Shown here in pieces: positions 61,208 to 64,000 of a DNA stretch of 64,000 bases; position 1 is the stretch's first letter, and each line of letters starts with the position of its first letter. The notes under the pieces are model-generated. The model worked only from the letters and a program-made list of their open reading frames with translations, ran no database searches and was not told where the DNA came from. Origin of the DNA: Rotaria socialis (lineage: Eukaryota > Rotifera > Eurotatoria > Philodinida > Philodinidae); assembly GCA_905331475.1 (NCBI GenBank), contig CAJNYU010001910.1, positions 124,001-188,000 of the forward strand, in the 5' to 3' direction. The position numbers were made by a program, and so were the translations under genes.

Positions 61208-62104
61208 AGCCGCAAAAACCTAACGATTCAACTCACACTTACTATCTTCTTCGAAAATATATATGAGTTTCACAAAAGTAAATTTGGTATAGAAACTAGA
61301 TACTGATAAGATTTATATATGTGATTGTTCTCATTTTCGAATGTATTCTTGTGAAATATCTGAAACAAACCTGAGAAAGTAATTACACAATTCGGCATTT
61401 GATGATTCATATAAGATAAGATAAGATCTGTACTTTGAGCTTCTTTCATCAGTAAATTAGGTAAGTACAATAGAGCCAGAATTGAAACAGCGTAGAGTAT
61501 TTTGCAACATTAAGTTTAAATTTTTAAAAAAAGATATTCTCAGCATAATTTTATCTTTTTTGTTTTTTAATGAAATAATTGTCTCATTAAAAAACAAATT
61601 CTACCGAGAAGTTTACTAGAAGACTTCGATCTATTCATTTCAAGTGCAATGTTGTACAGTAAGTTGGATTTATGATTTGGTATAATTCGAACAAAAATAA
61701 CTCATATCGAAGGAGTATATTTGCATCTCTATTTTTTTAGATCACTCAGACATCCACAGGATGTCAGTGATGACACCGTGTAGCATGATAATCATTTGTA
61801 AATATTCTGTTCACTAGTACGAGATATATCAATTCATTTTCTTGTCTGCAGTAACTAATTATTTTTGAATTCAACACATGACTAACTAGTAAGTAATTAA
61901 GTGTTCACGAAAATAAATTTTCTTCTTTGTAGAAGAAAACTAAACGCTTATGATCCTCGAGTTTACTTGTTCGCAGGCTATTATTTATTTGAATTAAACA
62001 CCTATTCCATTGAATATACAAAAGACAAAAGACAAAAAACACAATAGTCACTGTTCTATTCATATTCTATGAGGTAACAAATAACGAAGAGATTCTATCG
62101 ATAT

Positions 62105-63385
62105 TTACAAGTTACCAAATGCAACACTATGTTCACGAGCTTTAAGACGTAGTGTTGCAATTGAATTACTTCGATGATCTGAATTAAGATTATATCCAGT
62201 ATACGGCGATGCATTAAAATTATTCGCTGAAGTCGATGTGTGAGATAAGGATGGAAATGCATAAGGTAGATTCATAAAATTAGGTAATGCATTTTGCATG
62301 ATCATTGATGAAGATGATGAATCTGTTGGTTGATGATGATCTCGAAAAGGAAGATGACTCAACGAAGGTGCCGATGTTGAACACCAACTATTAGCAGTTG
62401 TTAACTAAAGTTATAGTTGATGCAAATACAAAAATTTTAACTAATAATTCTTTCTACCGAAGGATATTGACTGCTGGCAACTGAAAATAATGAAATATCA
62501 TAAGGATTTGCGTGTGGTATAGTTAATCCATGTATTTGAGACGCACCAGTATATCTTTCACGTTTACGCCATTTAGCACGCCGGTTTTGAAACCAAACCT
62601 AATCAAATAAATATAAATCATTGCAGAATTTGTTTTTAAGATGAATAAAGATCAAAAATAATTTCTTAGTATATCTTTTTAATAGAGATATAATCGAAAA
62701 CTATTCATTCATATGAACAAGAAATATGGACACTATGTTTATCATTATAAAAATTGTAATCTAATAGAGAGCAGAGTACCAATCTAGAATTAATTGTGAG
62801 TAAAATGAAACTTTAACTTCATTTCCTAGAAAAATATGTTTTTTTGTAACGTTTAAAATTTAATGGCGTAGATGTGATAGAAAACTAATTACTGGCCTAT
62901 TAAAAAGATAAAACTAATTGAATACTTTAAAATGAGTCGAGAACCCAATGCAAACAAGCTGTGAAATGAACAACAAAACGACAAGCATAGCTCAATATCG
63001 AGTCTATTTATATCAATGAGAACTTTTCCTACCTGCACCCGTGCTTCTGTAAGATCACAGCGTACAGCTAATTGTTCTCGAACATAAACATCTGGATAAT
63101 GAGTTTTTTGAAAGATACGTTCCATTTCTTCAAGCTGATACGATGTAAACGTTGTACGGTTTCGTCGTTTCTTTCGTTTATTATTATTATCATCATCATC
63201 ATCATCTATTAATGAACCACTATTTTGTCGAATAAATAATTTCTTACTGGAATCTATGATAAAATGCAATTAGATTATCATATTCAGTTAATATAATAAA
63301 CTTAGAAATATAACTACTGAGCAACCATAATCCAATCAATTTTTTATATAATTCAAGAATAAATACCTGTATGGTGATGCATCAT
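62105..63385 (-). CDS. ALX-like paired-class homeobox gene with OAR motif
   Basis: Developmental transcription factor of the aristaless/ALX group, 226 aa, nuclear. Exons 63385-63367, 63253-63033, 62598-62458 and 62404-62105 join in frame. The homeodomain starts [20 protein letters not shown], continues [15 protein letters not shown] and DLTEARVQ, and after an intron at the classical paired-class position has [16 protein letters not shown] (Gln at position 50). The C-terminal OAR/aristaless motif is [14 protein letters not shown] near the stop. No paired domain precedes it; the N-terminus is short, acidic (poly-Asp) and then basic. ALX1/3/4 are the closest in my judgement; ARX or another aristaless paralogue is possible. 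The very short first exon (MMHHHT) depends on a 113-bp intron model. Confidence 0.88.
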
Positions 63386-64000
63386 GGTTACGTGTTAATT
63401 CAATATATTTGAACTCTATTTCTCTAACTGAATTTTCAGCCAACAGTGTAATCTGTATATGCGCAACTCTAATTTTATTAATCAGTTATCTAGCAAACTG
63501 CATAAATACCATTTTTGTAGTTTCAAGAGAGAGAGAGAGAGAGGGAATATGAAGGAGAATATTGTGTTGTTACCAGTAAAGAAGATTAATGGCAGTTCTC
63601 TTCTTTTCTTTTCCTCTCTGTTTATCATCTATGAAAAATCTGAATTTGTTGATTGGTCTATATGTACAAAAAAAGAAAGCATATTTTGTTCTGTGAACAG
63701 AAACACTTTCGATTTTCCTTAGAAGTATTATTTACACTTAATCGTCATCGTTTTAACTAATAGCAAAGCATAATTACGACGTCAACGGCTCGTCTGTTAT
63801 TCAAAAAAATAGAAAAGAGACCAGCTCCTATCTAGAGATGATTTGTCTTCATCGATCAACACAAATTTTTCTCTTCAAGCCATGCAGATCAAATAAAAAA
63901 AAGTGCGACGCGTATAATAAGATAATATCTTTTTATTTAATAATGAACTTTTACAATATGATTAGAGAAAACTATTCAATTCTATGTTGTACTCTCTTGT
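63386..64000. other. Upstream region of the homeobox gene
   Basis: Contains a (GA)n microsatellite at about 63523-63544 and otherwise AT-rich sequence. No exon is supported up to the window end. Confidence 0.5.

Larger units (their letters stand above)
59072..62104. other. Three-kilobase gene-free region
   Basis: AT-rich, no exon recognised. Contains a copy of a dispersed repeat (about 60405-60450) and a guanine-rich motif (61182-61207), both listed separately. Confidence 0.5.

Overview
The window is AT-rich animal nuclear DNA. Genes lie on both strands, most have several exons, and the introns are very short (commonly 47-75 bp, GT...AG). Families present (YY1, LUC7-like, LSM4, RAD6/UBE2A, REEP5, TMEM144, FKBP52, an ALX-type homeobox gene with an OAR tail, a ROCO protein) are metazoan. 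Compact introns, a decayed copy of an otherwise essential-looking gene (UBXN6), many small degenerate transposons and TGTGGG-rich hairpins make a bdelloid rotifer the best guess. That is an inference, not proof. No rRNA, tRNA or CRISPR array was recognised.

Layout. 1-2400: SLC16-like transporter (+, 5' end outside the window). 2927-4694: aldo/keto reductase (+). 6726-7114: small secreted, possibly prohormone-like protein (+). 7657-8543: foldback repeat. 8832-11058: UBXN6 pseudogene (-). 11444-13572: YY1 with AT-hook-like motifs (-). 13583-14067: small membrane protein (-) whose stop lies 10 nt before the YY1 start. 14287-16780: LUC7-like splicing factor (-). 17680-18280: palindromic-word repeats and a hAT-type MITE. 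18502-19004: BEN-like gene fragment (-). 20754-22947: secreted Gly-rich protein (+) with an intron bounded by an 11-bp direct repeat. 23750-28272: repeat-rich zone with a degenerate retroelement, TIR elements and a mariner fragment. 29991-30706: REEP5/6 (-). 30707-33440: mostly empty, with two TIR elements. 33441-34133: LSM4 (+). 34939-35590: RAD6-like E2 (+). 35824-40202: LRR-Roc-COR protein (-).

40535-54081 is the most unusual part: a head-to-tail array of seven paralogues on the + strand (six intact, one decayed). Each has one long coiled-coil exon, a phase-2 intron, and a second exon ending in a zinc finger C-x2-C-x15-H-x3-H with core CPxCFMIFP. The spacing matches the ubiquitin-binding zinc fingers of the TAX1BP1/CALCOCO autophagy receptors. 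I know of no described family with this architecture. Three of the mobile elements in the window are framed by convincing target-site duplications: two hAT-like (8 bp) and one Tc1/mariner-like (TA). Two of the three lie within the array.

55163-57583: FKBP52-like immunophilin (+). 57790-59071: TMEM144 (-), tail to tail with it. 59072-62104: noncoding, with a G-quadruplex motif. 62105-63385: ALX-like homeobox gene (-). Apart from the array the genes are unrelated neighbours. Several concern RNA processing (LUC7, LSM4) or ubiquitin (RAD6, UBXN6 relic, possibly the array).
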